64,000 nt of DNA, taken from Plantago ovata. Taxonomy: Eukaryota; Streptophyta; Magnoliopsida; Lamiales; Plantaginaceae. The position numbers and the translations under genes were made by a program. The DNA lies in the NCBI GenBank assembly GCA_028274465.1, contig CM051457.1, positions 110,731,982 through 110,795,981 on the forward strand, read 5' to 3'. Under the pieces are notes generated by a model. That model ran no database searches. It was given only the letters and a program-made list of their open reading frames with translations, and was not told the origin of the DNA. Shown here piece by piece: positions 32,344 through 44,635 of the stretch (position 1 is its first letter; each line of letters begins with the position of its first letter).

Positions 32344-34027
32344 TGAACATCACAATGAAATTGTACATAAAAGATAAAGCGAAACTCTGTTGCTTATGTT
32401 TCAAGATCTCTAATCTCAACTTAAATACAAAATTAATAAACTTTACTAAATGTTGGAGGCTCAACATAAATGGAATATCTACAAGCATTGGTTCGTCGGT
32501 GATCTGGAACTATTCCATCATCGGGCTACCTGAATTGAATATTTCATTGATGCAAAAGTTGCTCCCTTCGACCAACAATAGATTCCATCCATGATCCATC
32601 AAGTAAGGTCTCACACTCTCACTGAAGCCTCCACGTATGCTTCCATATTTACTTCAAGCTTACATTCACGTTGTATCATTGCAATTCTGTTGGCACTGCA
32701 TGTCTTGAAGTTGCTGCAATGGTCCCCCCTAATTGTTAACCTAACTCCCCCCCAACTGGAAGAGATGAAGATAATAGACGCAATATGCTACAGTGCGGCG
32801 GCCGGTGAGAGAAAACCAAAATTACTAAGTCGCACTTTTACTAAACATAAAATGTGTAATGCAAAATGCGCTTTCCTTCTTTCTTTTAATTTTGGATTGA
32901 ACTCCTTTCCTTTGAGCCTTTTATTTATTTATTTATTTATTTAATTTTTTTTAACACTTCATTTACTAATCGGAAAATGTTACAAAAGTGTTGTTGACGA
33001 CCCTGACAACACGAGAGAAAACAGCTGACACATCCTTACTTATTTACAATCAAAACTAGCCAAGACGGACAAACATCAAACTTAAAGTACAACTTGAAGC
33101 CGAATTGAAACTCTCTCTTGGAAAATGAGCAGTTTGTTGAAATTCCACAATTAAGCCCAACCACAAAAAACATGCCCTCTAAATAAGCTCCAAAACATTG
33201 AAAACATCATTTTGAGGTTTTTTTTTTTTTTTTTTTTGCATTTATGTTAAAATCCCCCAATTAAGCCCAACCACCATAAGGAGTGATTTGAATTCTCAGA
33301 AAAGATTCTCAAAGTTGAATATTGGATGAGAATGAATGTGTATAAGGTACGTATAAATTGTAGTGTTCACCCCCTTATGTATTGATCCTACTCGGTTATG
33401 GTCCTGCTATGTTTGATAAGCATATATTGGTTAATTATCAAAGTTTTTGGTCCTTTGTTTCCTACATGGCAACGGATTATGACCAAGTGGAACCAACAAC
33501 TGATCCAAGTACGCACCCTTTTGAAATGAACGAACTAAGAGTAAGCGATGAATTGGAGCGTGGTTGGATTGGTGATACTATTAGGGCAAATTTTCCTCCC
33601 AAATTGAAATTCCTGATTTCGAATTCAAGATCCAATTACGCACCCTTGTGAAATGAACGACAAGTGTAACACGTCAGTATTATAATATGCTCAGTATATA
33701 TAATGCCATTCATTCTAGGACCCATGTAAAGGTAAACTAACCGCCGTGATATTGGACTTCTAATCCGATTCAAATATCATATAAAGCTAAAGTTTCGGAA
33801 GAGGTCAGCATTTCCTAAAACATTGGAAAGATTAGGCTTTTTCTCATTTTTTGCGATTTTTGAATTAACTAGTCTAACCAATTGGGCTTTGGCGAATTAT
33901 TTTCATATACGGAGAAGAATTTAGGTGTTTATACGGAGAATTATACGAGTTCGGAGACTGAATTCACAGAGATCGACAATTACAGGACCAAAATCGAGGA
34001 GGACCATGTCATAATAATACGGGAGTA
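32344..34027. other. Intergenic sequence between RING pseudogene and minus-strand copia element
   Basis: AT-rich, with a poly-T run at 33217-33238 and a (TTTA)n run near 32925-32942. The phrase gatccaa(g/t)tacgcaccctt(t/g)tgaaatgaacga occurs twice (33503 and 33630), a small direct repeat inside an 89-codon frame (33382-33651) with no recognisable domain. A repeated phrase aattaagcccaaccac occurs near 33150 and 33260. Confidence 0.45.
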
Positions 34028-34032
34028 GAGAC

Positions 34033-34502
34033 TGTTAAAAGATGGAAGAACTTGGATCTTTATTACTGTAAAATAGTGGCGGCTTTTGATACAGAAACAG
34101 AGCAACTACTCGTGCTCTTATATACCCTATAATCGATGACCTAGCTAGTTGTAATCGGAAACGCAAAATGTGTGAACCTTAATCGTACTATCAACTACAC
34201 TCTTCACTTTTCTATTGGTCTGATTACATCATCTAATGAGACGAATTGGTGAAGATAAGATCGGTGAGCTGTAAACCCTAATATGTATCAATTTGGTACT
34301 TTTCTTGATCCGGTGTGGTTGCAACCGGCTGTTCCATTATTTCGAAACTTCCGGCCTTTGCTTTTTGGATGCTTTTTGACGAACTGCGCTTGATGCGGGC
34401 GGATTAGCATGTCTTCGATTCGTCTCACCATAATTCTGTTTCCTCTTCTTCTCTGCTAGCTTCAGGCCATCTATTTGCCGCCGTTCCTCATGATTTCTAA
34501 CA
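34033..34502 (-). repeat. 3' LTR of the minus-strand copia element
   Basis: Left copy on the plus strand, partner of 39150-39619. The RNase H frame at 34337-34903 runs into it, as is common at the pol end. Confidence 0.94.
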
Positions 34503-36520
34503 CTCCCTCTCAAGATGGATGTGTAGATGTTCGTAACACCCATCTTGCCAAACATAAGATCCAAGTTCTCCTCTGTTACTTCTTTTGTAAAGACATCTTC
34601 TAGTTGCATTTTTGATGGAATATGTTGAACATTTACAGTTCCATCTTCTACCTTTTCTCTTGTATAGTGGCAATCTATTTCCACATGTTTCGTTCTCTCA
34701 TGAAAGATCGGATTCTTTGTTAAGTATACTGCTGACTGGTTCTCACAAAATAGCAGCACCGGTTTCTCAATTTTGATACAAAAGTCATTGAATAGTCTTA
34801 TTAACCAAACAACTTCACAACAAGTGTATGCTATAGCTCTATATTCAGCTTTAGCACTTGATTTGCTTACAACCTGTTGTTTCTTGGATTTCCAACTGAT
34901 CAATGAGCCTCCATATAGAACACAATATCCAGTGGTTGATCTTCTACTAAAAATGCATCCTCCATGATCAGAATCCGAGTAAGCAATGAGGTTTTCATCT
35001 GGTTCTGCATTGAAAAGCAGTCCATTACCTATATTATTTTTTAGATATCTAACTATTCTTAATAGACTGTCATGTGTGAGACAGTTGGTTTCTCCATGAA
35101 CTGACTCATTATCCCAACTCCATAAGATATATCAGGTCTAGTGATTGTTAGGTAAATCAACTTTCCTAACAATCTTCTATATCTCAGTGGCTCTCTCATT
35201 AGTTCTTTTTCTGAATCTTTTCCATCCTCAAAAGGTTTCATTTTATGATTCTGTTCTATTGGGCTTACTGCAGGTTTGCATCCTAGTAAGCCTGTCTCTT
35301 CCAGAATCTTTGCAGTGTACTTTCTCTAAGATAAATGAATCCCTTGGCTGCTTCTTGCAATTTCAAGCCCTAAGAAATATTTCAACTTTCCTAAATCTCT
35401 AACCTTGAATTCTTTCTTGATCTCAAGTTTTACTTCAGTTATATCATTGTAATTTTCTCCTCCTATGATTATATCATCTACATATATCAGTATTATAATA
35501 ATACCAGAGACATTGTGTCTAGTGAAAAGTGTGTATTCATTTTTGGATTGTGTAAATCCAATGTTCTTAAGAAAGGATGATAATCTTACATTCCATTGTC
35601 TGGAGGCTTGCTTAAGCCCATACAGTGAGTTTTGTAATTTACACACTAGTCTTTGGCCATTTTTCTCCCTCTGAATTGAGTGACCAGGAGGAATAGACAT
35701 GTATATGTCCTCTTCAAGGTTTTCATTTAGAAAAGCATTATGTATGTCTAATTGATCTAGGTGCCATTTTCTTTTGGCTGCAATAGCTAAAAGTACCTTG
35801 ATTGAAGTCAATTTGGCTACTGGACTAAATGTTTCTGTATAATCTAAACCATATTTTTTTGTGTTGCCCTTGTCTACTAATCTTGCTTTATATTTATCTA
35901 TTTCTCCTTGAGAGTTAAGTTTGGTTTTAAAAACAAACCTGCATCCTATTGGTTTAACTCCCTCTGGTAATTCTATTATGGTCCAGGTTTTATTTTCTTC
36001 CAAGGCTCTCAATTCTTCTTGAATGGCCTTTCTCCAGTGCTCATACATGACTGCTTCATCATATGAGGATGGTTCACTTATAAGTGACAGCTTTACTGTA
36101 TATGCTTTATGTTCTTCAGATAACCTTTCATAACCCAAGTACAGGTTTAAAGGATAAATTGTGCTTTCTCTAGATGCATTGTTTGATCTAGGTACTATGT
36201 AATGATGAAAATCTTTAAGGTTCTTTGATATCTGCACTTCTCTAGTTGATCTTCTCAACTGTTTCTCTTGTATTGGATTTTGAGTGAGTACTTGTTCACT
36301 CCCTCTTAATTCTGTGTTATTGATTTCATCATTTACTTCTTCTGTATCATTAAATGTTTCTTGGCTATCTGGTGAATCATGCAGCATTTCATTGTCTATT
36401 TGATCATTTCCATTATGATCAGTTTCATTATTTTCTTCTCTAACTATTTCAGCATCTTCATTTACAGTGTTTAGAGTTTTTCTTTTTATTTGTTTTTCAT
36501 CAAATATTTCTGCAGATGTG
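34400..36520 (-). pseudogene. RT and RNase H of the minus-strand copia element
   Basis: The RT frame (36387 down to 35326) has ARLVDKGNTKKYGLDYTETF, QLDIHNAFLNENLEEDIYM, LQNSLYGLKQASRQW and the catalytic IYVDDIIIGG, ending at FLGLEIARSSQGIHLS where a CAG-to-TAG change (35326-35328) interrupts it; the same frame continues RKYTAKILEETGLLG and on to TRPDISYGVG. After a frame change the RNase H part follows: LIAYSDSDHGGCIFSRRSTT, then KSSAKAEYRAIA and IFHERTKHVEIDCHY. At least two lesions plus a frame change near 36500 rule out a full product. Confidence 0.9.
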
Positions 36521-36524
36521 AATA

Positions 36525-37502
36525 TTATTCCTTTGGTTTCTTTATCTTTTTGTTGAAAGGGAAAAATGTGTTCTGCAAATTCACATCTTTGGATACAAAA
36601 GTTTGTCTTGTGCTGAGATCAAAGCATTTATATCCTTTTATTTCATCTGAATAACCAATAAACACTGATCTTCTAGATCTTGAATCAAACTTTGTTCTTT
36701 GAACTAGTAGGCTTGAGGCATAACACAAGCACCCAAATACTCTCATGTTGCTATATTCAGGTTTCTTGTTATATAATTTCTCATAGGGACTTTTGTTCCC
36801 TAATAGTGGACTCGGTATTCTATTTATTACATACACAGCTGCTTGAGCTGCTTCACCCCAGAACTTCTTTGGCATTTTTGATTGAAACAACATAGCTCTG
36901 GCAATATTTATTATATGTTGGTGCTTTCTTTCTACCACTGCATTCTGCTGTGGTGTATAGGGACAACTTTTTTGTTGTTTTATTCCCTTTTGTGCACAGA
37001 AACTAGTCAGATTGAACTTAGGTCCATTATCAGACCTTATGGTTTTCACTGTCACACCAAACTGATTTTCTATCAAAGTGACAAAAGTTTTTAATGCTTC
37101 AGTTGTGTCAGATTTCAGTTTCATCAGGTGTATCCATGTTACTTTAGTATGATCATCCACTATAGTAAAAAAATAGCTTTGATTATTTAAAGTCTTCACA
37201 GAGAATGGCCCCCATATATCACAGTGAATCAATTCAAAAGGAAAGCAAGTCATTGTATTACTAGGATTATAACTTCTCCTTTTTTGTTTTGCCTCATGAC
37301 AAATATTACAATGATCAAGCAAATTGTTCTTAATTTCAGGGAAATCTCTGGATAACAAAGCTAATCTATCAGATGATAGGTGCCCTAATCTGTAATGCCA
37401 TAAGTGGCCAGTTACATGAGAAGCACCTTCATCTAAGCTACTGGCTAATGCCTTCTTCTGATCATAACTAGAGCTACTTCTAATGGCTAGTGCCTTCTTC
37501 AA
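36525..37502 (-). CDS. Gag-pre-integrase and integrase part of the minus-strand copia element
   Basis: Open for 325 codons. The pre-integrase HLWHYRLGHLSSDRLALL and zinc-binding CNICHEAKQ are followed by the integrase core: HCDIWGPF (first Asp), TIRSDNGPKF (second Asp) and PQQNAVVERKHQHI (Glu), so the DDE triad is preserved. A C-terminal GYKCFDLSTRQTFVSKDV segment matches the copia family. It is a fragment of the polyprotein, in a different frame from protease and RT, so not independently functional. Confidence 0.88.
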   Translation of the reverse strand: MKKALAIRSSSSYDQKKALASSLDEGASHVTGHLWHYRLGHLSSDRLALLSRDFPEIKNNLLDHCNICHEAKQKRRSYNPSNTMTCFPFELIHCDIWGPFSVKTLNNQSYFFTIVDDHTKVTWIHLMKLKSDTTEALKTFVTLIENQFGVTVKTIRSDNGPKFNLTSFCAQKGIKQQKSCPYTPQQNAVVERKHQHIINIARAMLFQSKMPKKFWGEAAQAAVYVINRIPSPLLGNKSPYEKLYNKKPEYSNMRVFGCLCYASSLLVQRTKFDSRSRRSVFIGYSDEIKGYKCFDLSTRQTFVSKDVNLQNTFFPFNKKIKKPKE

Positions 37503-39078
37503 ACTACTTGAATCTTGAAACTGAAACTAGTACAACCCTTTGCATAACTTAACTTTCCAATCTTCCTCAGTGAGTTTACCCAAGGAACACTCTCCTGTGT
37601 CATCACATAACCATCTTTAGTGATAATAATGGTTAGATCATTATCAAGCACCAGTTTACTTGCAAACACTAAATTTAACTTGAAGCCAGGCACACATAAA
37701 ACATTCTTAAGAGTAATGCCATTATCTATCACAATATCTCCTATATGAGATGCAGCAGAAGTTAAACTATTAGGCAACTGAACCATGTTATTTATCATTC
37801 TAACATTAGTAGTGAAATATTTCTCTGAGCATATAAAATGATGAGATGCACCAGAATCAAGTAGCCATGGTTCTGTATTGAAATTACTTAATATACCTGA
37901 AGCAAAGTTGCTGACAGGTGCTGTGTTGTTGTTGACTCTACCAGTAGAAGAATCTGGCTTGTCTTGCTTCTCTGCATCTGCTAGGAGCCTCTGCAACTTG
38001 TCAACTTGTTCCGCGGTGAAGACAACACTCTTCTCACTGTCACTCTCAGAGTACACATTAGCAGCATGGTGATATAAGTGTTCCTTCCTCCTCTAGCACC
38101 TCTTTCTCTTGCTCTTCCATTGTAACCACCCCTTGGACCTGCATAGTTCCTTTGATAGGACTCAGGATAGCCTAAAAGCTTGAAGCAGTTCTCAGGGTTG
38201 TTGTTGTTCATCCTGCAAGTTGGACACCACATGTCCTTCTTGTCCTTCCGAACAGCGGAGGCAACCTCCACTCGGACCAACTACCTTTACTTTAGAGATG
38301 GGAAAGGCAACATACCAACATTCATCACAGCTGGTTCTTGAGCAGCAGGAAGAAAGCTTGATCTTGTCAACCTCTGTGTTTCCTCTTGAACAATGAAAGA
38401 GTATGTCTCATCCAGAGATGGCAGTGGCTTTGTCATGATGATTTGCCCAATGATGCTTTCATAGCCATCAGTTAGACCCATCAAGAACTTGAAAATCTTC
38501 TTGTGGTCATACATTGTCTGCATCTGCTTGGTAACTTCACACTTGCATTCCTTGCAGGTACATGAGGGAATAGACTGATAGTCTTTTAGCTCATCCCAGA
38601 AACCAGTGAGCTGGTTAAAGTAGTCAGCAACACTGTTTGAGCCCTGAACAAGTGCGGATATATTTTGCTATAGCTTAAAAATTCTAAGCTGATTAGGTTG
38701 AGCATATCTTGTTTTTAGTTTTTCCCAAGCGTCTGTAGCGTTTTCCTCATACAGAATAGTGGTTTTGATATCATCTGAGACTGAATGTATCATCCAGCTC
38801 AAGATGAGAGTGTTGCATTTGATCCACGATTTTCTATCATCATGTCCTTCTTAGGGACATTGCAGTGAACCTTCAATGAAGGGAAGCTTGTTTCGAATGG
38901 TGAGATTCATCTTGAAAGCTCTATGCCAGGTATGATAGTTCTTACCATCAAGCAGCGGATGGATAGCACCGGAAGTGGCATGGTCAGAGTGGTGAAGGAA
39001 GTAGTGGCTCATAGGATCTTCATAGCTGTGGCCAGTCGGAGGATCAGTAGCAATGGTGGTAGCATTGTTGGTATTCAT
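37499..39078 (-). pseudogene. gag and protease of the minus-strand copia element
   Basis: gag starts MNTNNATTIATDPPTGHSYE at 39078 with HPLLDGKNYHTWHRAFKMNL, typical of plant copia gag. After a stop near 38851 and frame changes come KKIFKFLMGLTDGYESI and VQEETQRL (38523-38287), then an Arg/Gly-rich part with CPTCRMNNNNPENCFKLLGY (38280-37981). The protease frame (38056-37499) has EPWLLDSGASHHFICSEKYF and VLCVPGFKLNLV. The frame is broken at least three times. Confidence 0.85.
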
Positions 39079-39149
39079 TTGAACAGGTTAGGATGAGAAA
39101 GATGATTGAAAAAAGGATTGTAAAGAAAGAAAACCTGGCTCTGATACCA

Positions 39150-39619
39150 TGTTAAAAGATGGAAGAACTTGGATCTTTATTATTGTAAAATAGCGGCGGC
39201 TTTTGATACAGAAACAGAGCAACTACTATTGCTCTTATATAGCCTATAATCGATGCCCTAGCTAGCTGTAATCGGAAACGCAAAATGTGTGAACCTTAAT
39301 CGTACTATCAACTACACTCTTCACCTTTCTATTGGTCTGATTACATCATCTAATGAGACGAATTGGTGAAGATAAGATCGGTGAGCTGTAAACCCTAATA
39401 TGTATCAATTTGGTACTTTTCTTAATCCGGTGTGGTTGCAACCAGTTGTTCCATTATTTCGAAACTTCTCGCCTTTGCTTTTTGGATGCTTTTTGACGAA
39501 CTGCACTTGATGCGGGCGGATTAGCACGTCTTCGATTCGGCTCACCATAATTTTGTTTCCTCTTCTTCTCTGCTAGCTTTAGGCCATCTGTTTGCCGCCG
39601 TCCCTCATGATTTCTAACA
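39150..39619 (-). repeat. 5' LTR of the minus-strand copia element
   Basis: Right copy, partner of 34033-34502. The primer binding site lies on its left edge (39134-39149 on the plus strand). Confidence 0.94.
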
Positions 39620-39624
39620 GAGAC

Positions 39625-40202
39625 CAACACTACAATTTTCCCAACAAGTATGTGAGTGAAGTACTTTGTAGCTCGAACTGTGTTGATTGTTGAAATTAAT
39701 GTTTAATTTTCGTTTACAAAGATATTGTTGACCCCGTCGTTTGAATGGGTATGCGTAGACGACATAAGTGTTGACTCCACCCCTGGTCCTCGAGGCAGGA
39801 CCATCTTGAGGTTGTTTGCCTTTGTCGTGTTGTGTTGATTGTGTTGTACTAGATGTGATCGATCAATCTGGTGTTTTGATCTTACTATAATTTTCACCGA
39901 ATAATTACTTAAGAATGGCTTTTAAATTTTAATAATTAATCATGCAAACAAGAATTAAATTTACACAAGTTGTGTACCACATGAAGTTGTTTCATTACAA
40001 GAGTGACATTACAGGACTTGAATGCACCAGGCCCCACTGGTTCAATTATCTATTTCCAGGAAGCTGAATAATGGATGAAAACTCAGTCAACTCTACAATG
40101 TATCAAATGTTGGATATATAGAGAACCAAAGAACACAATATATTGATCTTGTTCAGCCCTCTAACAGATTATCTTGTTCATTCTTACATACATTTCAAGT
40201 AT
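39625..40202 (+). promoter_or_regulatory. Intergenic sequence and upstream region of the ankyrin gene
   Basis: AT-rich flank of the copia element. A TATA-like gatatatagag lies near 40113, about 90 bp before the ankyrin ATG, and may be its TATA box. The reading frame is also open upstream to an ATG at 40143, but the family start favours 40203. Confidence 0.4.
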
Positions 40203-43200
40203 ATGGACCTAAGGCTTATTGCAGCAGCTCGAAATGGTGATGTTAATGAACTGCGTTATCTCATGGAAGGAGACCCTTTCCTGCTCAAACCAGCAGAGTT
40301 AACAGGCGGAGAAAATCCTTTGCACATTGCGTGTAAGCGTGGTCATGTTGATTTTGTCAAAGAGGTGTTGCTTCATAACCCAGAATTTGCCGAAGAGCTG
40401 AATGCAGATAGTTTTAGCCCATTGCATATTGCCTCTGCGTACGGGTATTTGGATATTGTCAAGGAGTTGCTCTTCGATGTTGGGCCACATCTGTGTTTGG
40501 TTAGGGCGAAAAATAGCAAAACTTCCTTGCACTATGCGGTCATCAAGGGACAACTTAGAGTCATCGAAGAGCTTCTCTGGGCATGTTTGCCTTCCATTAA
40601 AGAAGTGACCGATGACGGAGAAACTTGTTTTCATATTGCAGTGAAACACAAGAAAGTTAAAGCTCTTGAACACTTGACACATCACGTCAAATCGCTCTCT
40701 TTCGGTGATGCAATGCTGGTTTTGAACATGGGGAATAAGCAAGGAAATACCATCTTACACCTGGCTGCCTCAGAAAGCAGCAGGATAAGGTAAAGTACCA
40801 CTTTGACTTATTTCAGTCAACAACTTTCGACTTTCACTACAAATTACTACTAGAATATAATGGTTAAATCTGTGTTGTTCTCTACCGTTTGTCTTATGCT
40901 TATATACTGTTGTTTGATGTCATATTCGTTTCGCAGGTTCTAGGTCACTTGCTACTAACGATAGAGCGTTACTTAGAGCTTAATGCTTTGAACAGGTGGA
41001 ATTTCACCCCGCTCGATGTATTTGTATGGAAAGGTGGGCGCATAGAAATGAAGGAAAGGCTTATAAAAGAAGGAGCTAAACGTTCAGCAGACTTGTGCAT
41101 TCGTTGGCGTAGAATATTTGATTACGGAAACCATGGTGGCAAGAAGTACACAATGTCAATTGAAACTCGAAATAAACTGCTGGTGGTACTTGCACTGATC
41201 ATTGCAGCAACATATCAGGCTGTTATTAATCCACCTGGTGGCCTTTGGCAGGATACCGTCGTGAGCGACCACAAGATCTCATATCATAATGATAGTCGTT
41301 CAAAAGTAGATTCTAAAGAACTACCGCACGTGGCTGGCACATCTAACTTTGTTGCTCAAGTCTCATTCCCTCGATGTATAATAGATTGTATAACGACATT
41401 TAGTCAGAGGATTGACCAAATCTTGACTCTAAATAATTCTCATTACAAAGCATGCTTTATCATAACCACAAAATCGAACAAATTTTATGTTCTCATCATT
41501 GCAGGTATTGTTCCTTGCAATGGATATTCACATTAACCATATAGGTTTTATACCCAACAATATATTTACTAAGAAGTTAATAACCAACTTAGCTTCATCA
41601 CCAATTGAAAATTAATGGCGGATATTTCATTTGAATGATTTCTCATATCATTGACTCATCGCCATAACTTTATATTACAACGGATAGTCCACTATCCATA
41701 ATACACAATGTATGGTACTACTCATAAGCTCTCAATTTCAAATATTTCAATAAATAGTAGTAACTCCATTTATCTCTAGCTGGGCTCTAGCTCCACAAGA
41801 GATATTTACATATATTATCATATACACATCTCCCTTTCTTGCCGTATTTAAAAAAGGTCATACTTGCTCCAGCATGTCTTTCACATCTAACTTTGAGGGA
41901 GTATAAAAGCGTTAATCAAATGCTTACATGTTACAACAAGAACCATATTATAGATGGTCTAACTCATAAAATTCACTCGATGCGCAAGCTTATCAAGATA
42001 TCATAGAGTTTAATATCTTTTCTCTACACTTAAGATAAAACAAGTTTCAACACCAAGCTTAGCACATTTCAATATATACGAACAACACTTCAGGAAACAC
42101 AACCAATATGTGAAATCAGTGGGAACATGCACTTTCTCATGTTTACTTGCAAATTCAGGTAGAATGGAAATAAAATGCACACACATCTTCAACAAGAAAT
42201 ATACCAGCATTTAGAATACTCGAATATTTGATTGCCTTAAATCAAATCAATATCACAACTTTATTCCACCAACATATATTGTGTGCGATAAAATGCAACA
42301 TAATGTGAGTAACACTTTTCACATATACGAGCAACACTTGGACAAATCGAAATCATACAACTCCATGAGTACAAGCAAATCGAAATCATACAACTCCTAT
42401 GTAACTCATGCATTCTAAAACTAGTAAAACATTTATATAAATTGTTAAATCAAAACAAAAAATTGAACAAACCAAGAAATCTTGATCCGCAAAAACCTTT
42501 TCCATCTTGTGACAAAGTACTAGGTAAATTTTGCAGCACATCAGAACTATCAAGCTTTTCCACATATTTAACAGAGATAAATGCAGTAGGTACTCACTCT
42601 CAACTCTATATATTATAATTAAAGCATGGTTTTTAAAAAAGAATATGTCAACACTCAACAGGCAACCAGACATTCAGCAAATAAACCCATTGATAATTAA
42701 ATACAAATCTAAGTGCGCACATATATATATCAACAATTCTTCATGAAGATTATCCTGGCAACGATGAGAAATGCAACATCCCCATTTTCGAAATTGAGCA
42801 AGTAACAGTATATAGCAGTTTCAGAATATTATAACCTCATGACTCAACAAATCAATATGCTACATACATCACATTAATAATTAGGAATTGCTACTAATCA
42901 TAGAAGGAGCAGATCGGCAATCATGATTCATGTATATATATGACTTCACCTTGTGCGTAAAAATCAATCATATCATGCATATTTATTGTCAACAAGTATA
43001 TCTATCAAAATCATATAGATAGCATGTCATACTATATATATATTTAAAAATTAATGTGCATATATGCGATAATCATAGGACAATATGTCTACCAGGCACC
43101 ATGGAATTAAGCAATTAGGACTTGTTTCTTCTATGTAGGAAAAATCTTTGGATGTCCAGACATGTAAGATGGCTACGCCTGATTCCAATAAAAAATTGAT

Positions 43201-44290
43201 TCTGCTACGACCCCAAATCCAACGAACCTTGCACCATGAACGGAAGGAGACTGCATTTAATCCCTTCCAAGAACTCTGTATTGCTACGGACGGATTTTGC
43301 CAGACTATCAAGCGACTTCTCAGCCTCCCAATGCTCTAAAATTTTCGCATCGAGCTTCGGACATTGAGGTGAAGCCGCAAAGGAAATCCAAATTGATTTG
43401 TTTGCATCAACATATTGGTGATTGGAGGATAATCCTTTAGATTGTTGGAAAATTTGGATAGATGCAAACAAATAAACATTAAGAAAATCACCAATAGTGC
43501 GAGTCATGCAATATAATTATGCATTTTTCCTAAAGTATCATTCGCCTAACGGTCGAACTCCTCACAGGATTAAACGCACTCTTCGGCTTATAACCGGATA
43601 TCATTGACTTAGTAGAAATAAAGGTTTAGCCCAAGTAAAGGTTATTACAAAACATAGAGAATAAAAGGTTTTAAGAAAGAGTAAAGAGTTTTCTGGGATG
43701 GAAAATTTTCAGTTCATCCAAAAATTCATGAAACGCATGGCTGCTTTTATACCAACATGCTATCAACATTTTAGCTTGAGTCAAAACCCACTAACTAAGT
43801 TTTCTTCGGTTTGTTGATAACAAACTTTGTCATGACTTTCTAAAAATAGGATTTGGAATGGTAAAAGAAGAACAAACCGGATGATAATAATTTGTTGGAT
43901 GAACAAGTCAAACAAATATTTTCTAAGATATTTTTGAAAAATACAAAATATCCAACAGGTTTCAGCTGGTTCTTCGCTTCCAACACTATCGGATTTATGA
44001 CATCTTGCGCCATGTCATTGTATCTTACCGCTCCCCATCACAAGATAGTCTGGTTTGCTTTAGTCCCGATTTTTGTAACGTATTCTATTAGCGCTGGTGT
44101 GGTTATTCGTAAGGCCGAAAACTGGTTGTCAGCTATAGTATGTGCAGTTGTTGTTTTATCAGTTGCAACACACAGACTCTTTCTCTGTGACCTGTATTGT
44201 AATAAGATAAACAATACCTTTAGCTTAGGCAAATACTTGTATCGGGTCGTCTATAACCGCTTGTTTAAGACCCAAAGTTTCGCGATTTGA
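40203..44290 (+). pseudogene. Ankyrin-repeat/PGG-domain membrane protein (ACD6-like), apparent 1-nt frameshift
   Basis: Exon 1 (40203-40789) starts MDLRLIAAARNGDVNELRYL and holds four to five ankyrin repeats (NPLHIACKRGHVDFVKEVLL, SPLHIASAYGYLDIVKELL, TSLHYAVIKGQLRVIEELL, TCFHIAVKHKKVKALEHL, NTILHLAAS). Exon 2 starts 40937 (VLGHLLLTIERYLELNAL) and contains the PGG domain (ETRNKLLVVLALIIAATYQA then NPPGG). The last exon (from about 43928 or 43959 to 44290) has hydrophobic spans FFASNTIGFMTSCAMSLYL and IVCAVVVLSVA. Plant proteins of this type sit in membranes, several in defence signalling. Exon 1 ends in the wrong phase: with one extra base near 40773 it would read LRKQQDK and join VLGHLL exactly as in homologues, so a 1-nt deletion or an assembly error is likely. 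The donor of exon 2 (about 41350) is not resolved. Confidence 0.72.
41540..43920. other. Long intron or insertion-bearing interval of the ankyrin gene
   Basis: About 2.4 kb between the PGG exon and the last membrane exon, longer than usual for this family. It is AT-rich with short low-complexity runs. A gene-like but unrecognised segment on the minus strand at 43051-43507 (for example EHWEAEKSLDSLAKSVRSN) may be a fragment of an inserted sequence. No terminal repeats were found. Confidence 0.4.
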
Positions 44291-44635
44291 AAAGTTATTC
44301 TATGTAACTGTGTTCAGTGTTTAGAAATGAAAAGTGGACATAAATTTGCTGAGCTAGATTGTGAACTGAAATTATATATTTTAAATGTTAATACACAAAC
44401 ATGCAATGAAACAGGGGAGTAACAAGAAATGAACTTAAAAGAATAATAAGTACAATTAGCCCCTCCAACTTAACAGCAAAAAAGCAATTGTTAATATGTC
44501 ATGCCAGTGTTTCTTCAAACCAACTTTCTCCAATAAACACACTAATCACCCTTATAAATCCATCAAACTCTCTCATGCTTGTGATCACTTAGATTTCACC
44601 ATACTGATCTTAAACTTGAGCAAGACATTTACACA
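44291..44635 (+). promoter_or_regulatory. Upstream region of the LAP6-like gene with TATA box
   Basis: A good plant TATA box, tataaat, lies at 44553-44559, about 80 bp before the ATG at 44636, implying a leader of roughly 50 nt. A caataaa motif at 44531 may serve as a CAAT-like element, but this is weak. Confidence 0.5.

Larger units (their letters stand above)
34033..39619 (-). mobile_element. Ty1/copia retroelement, all domains present but broken, minus strand
   Basis: LTRs of 470 bp at 34033-34502 and 39150-39619 (TGTTAAAAGA...TTCTAACA) with a perfect duplication gagac (34028-34032, 39620-39624). On the minus strand the primer site right after the 5' LTR is TGGTATCAGAGCCAGG (initiator Met), and TTGAGAGGGAG precedes the 3' LTR. 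Domain order gag, protease, integrase, RT, RNase H is the copia order. LTRs differ at roughly 17 positions (near 3.6% by hand count), consistent with an older insertion than the other LTR elements here. Confidence 0.95.

Noticed and set aside
33382..33651. 89-codon ORF as a gene
   Set aside because: No domain, internal direct repeat, no promoter or splice context.
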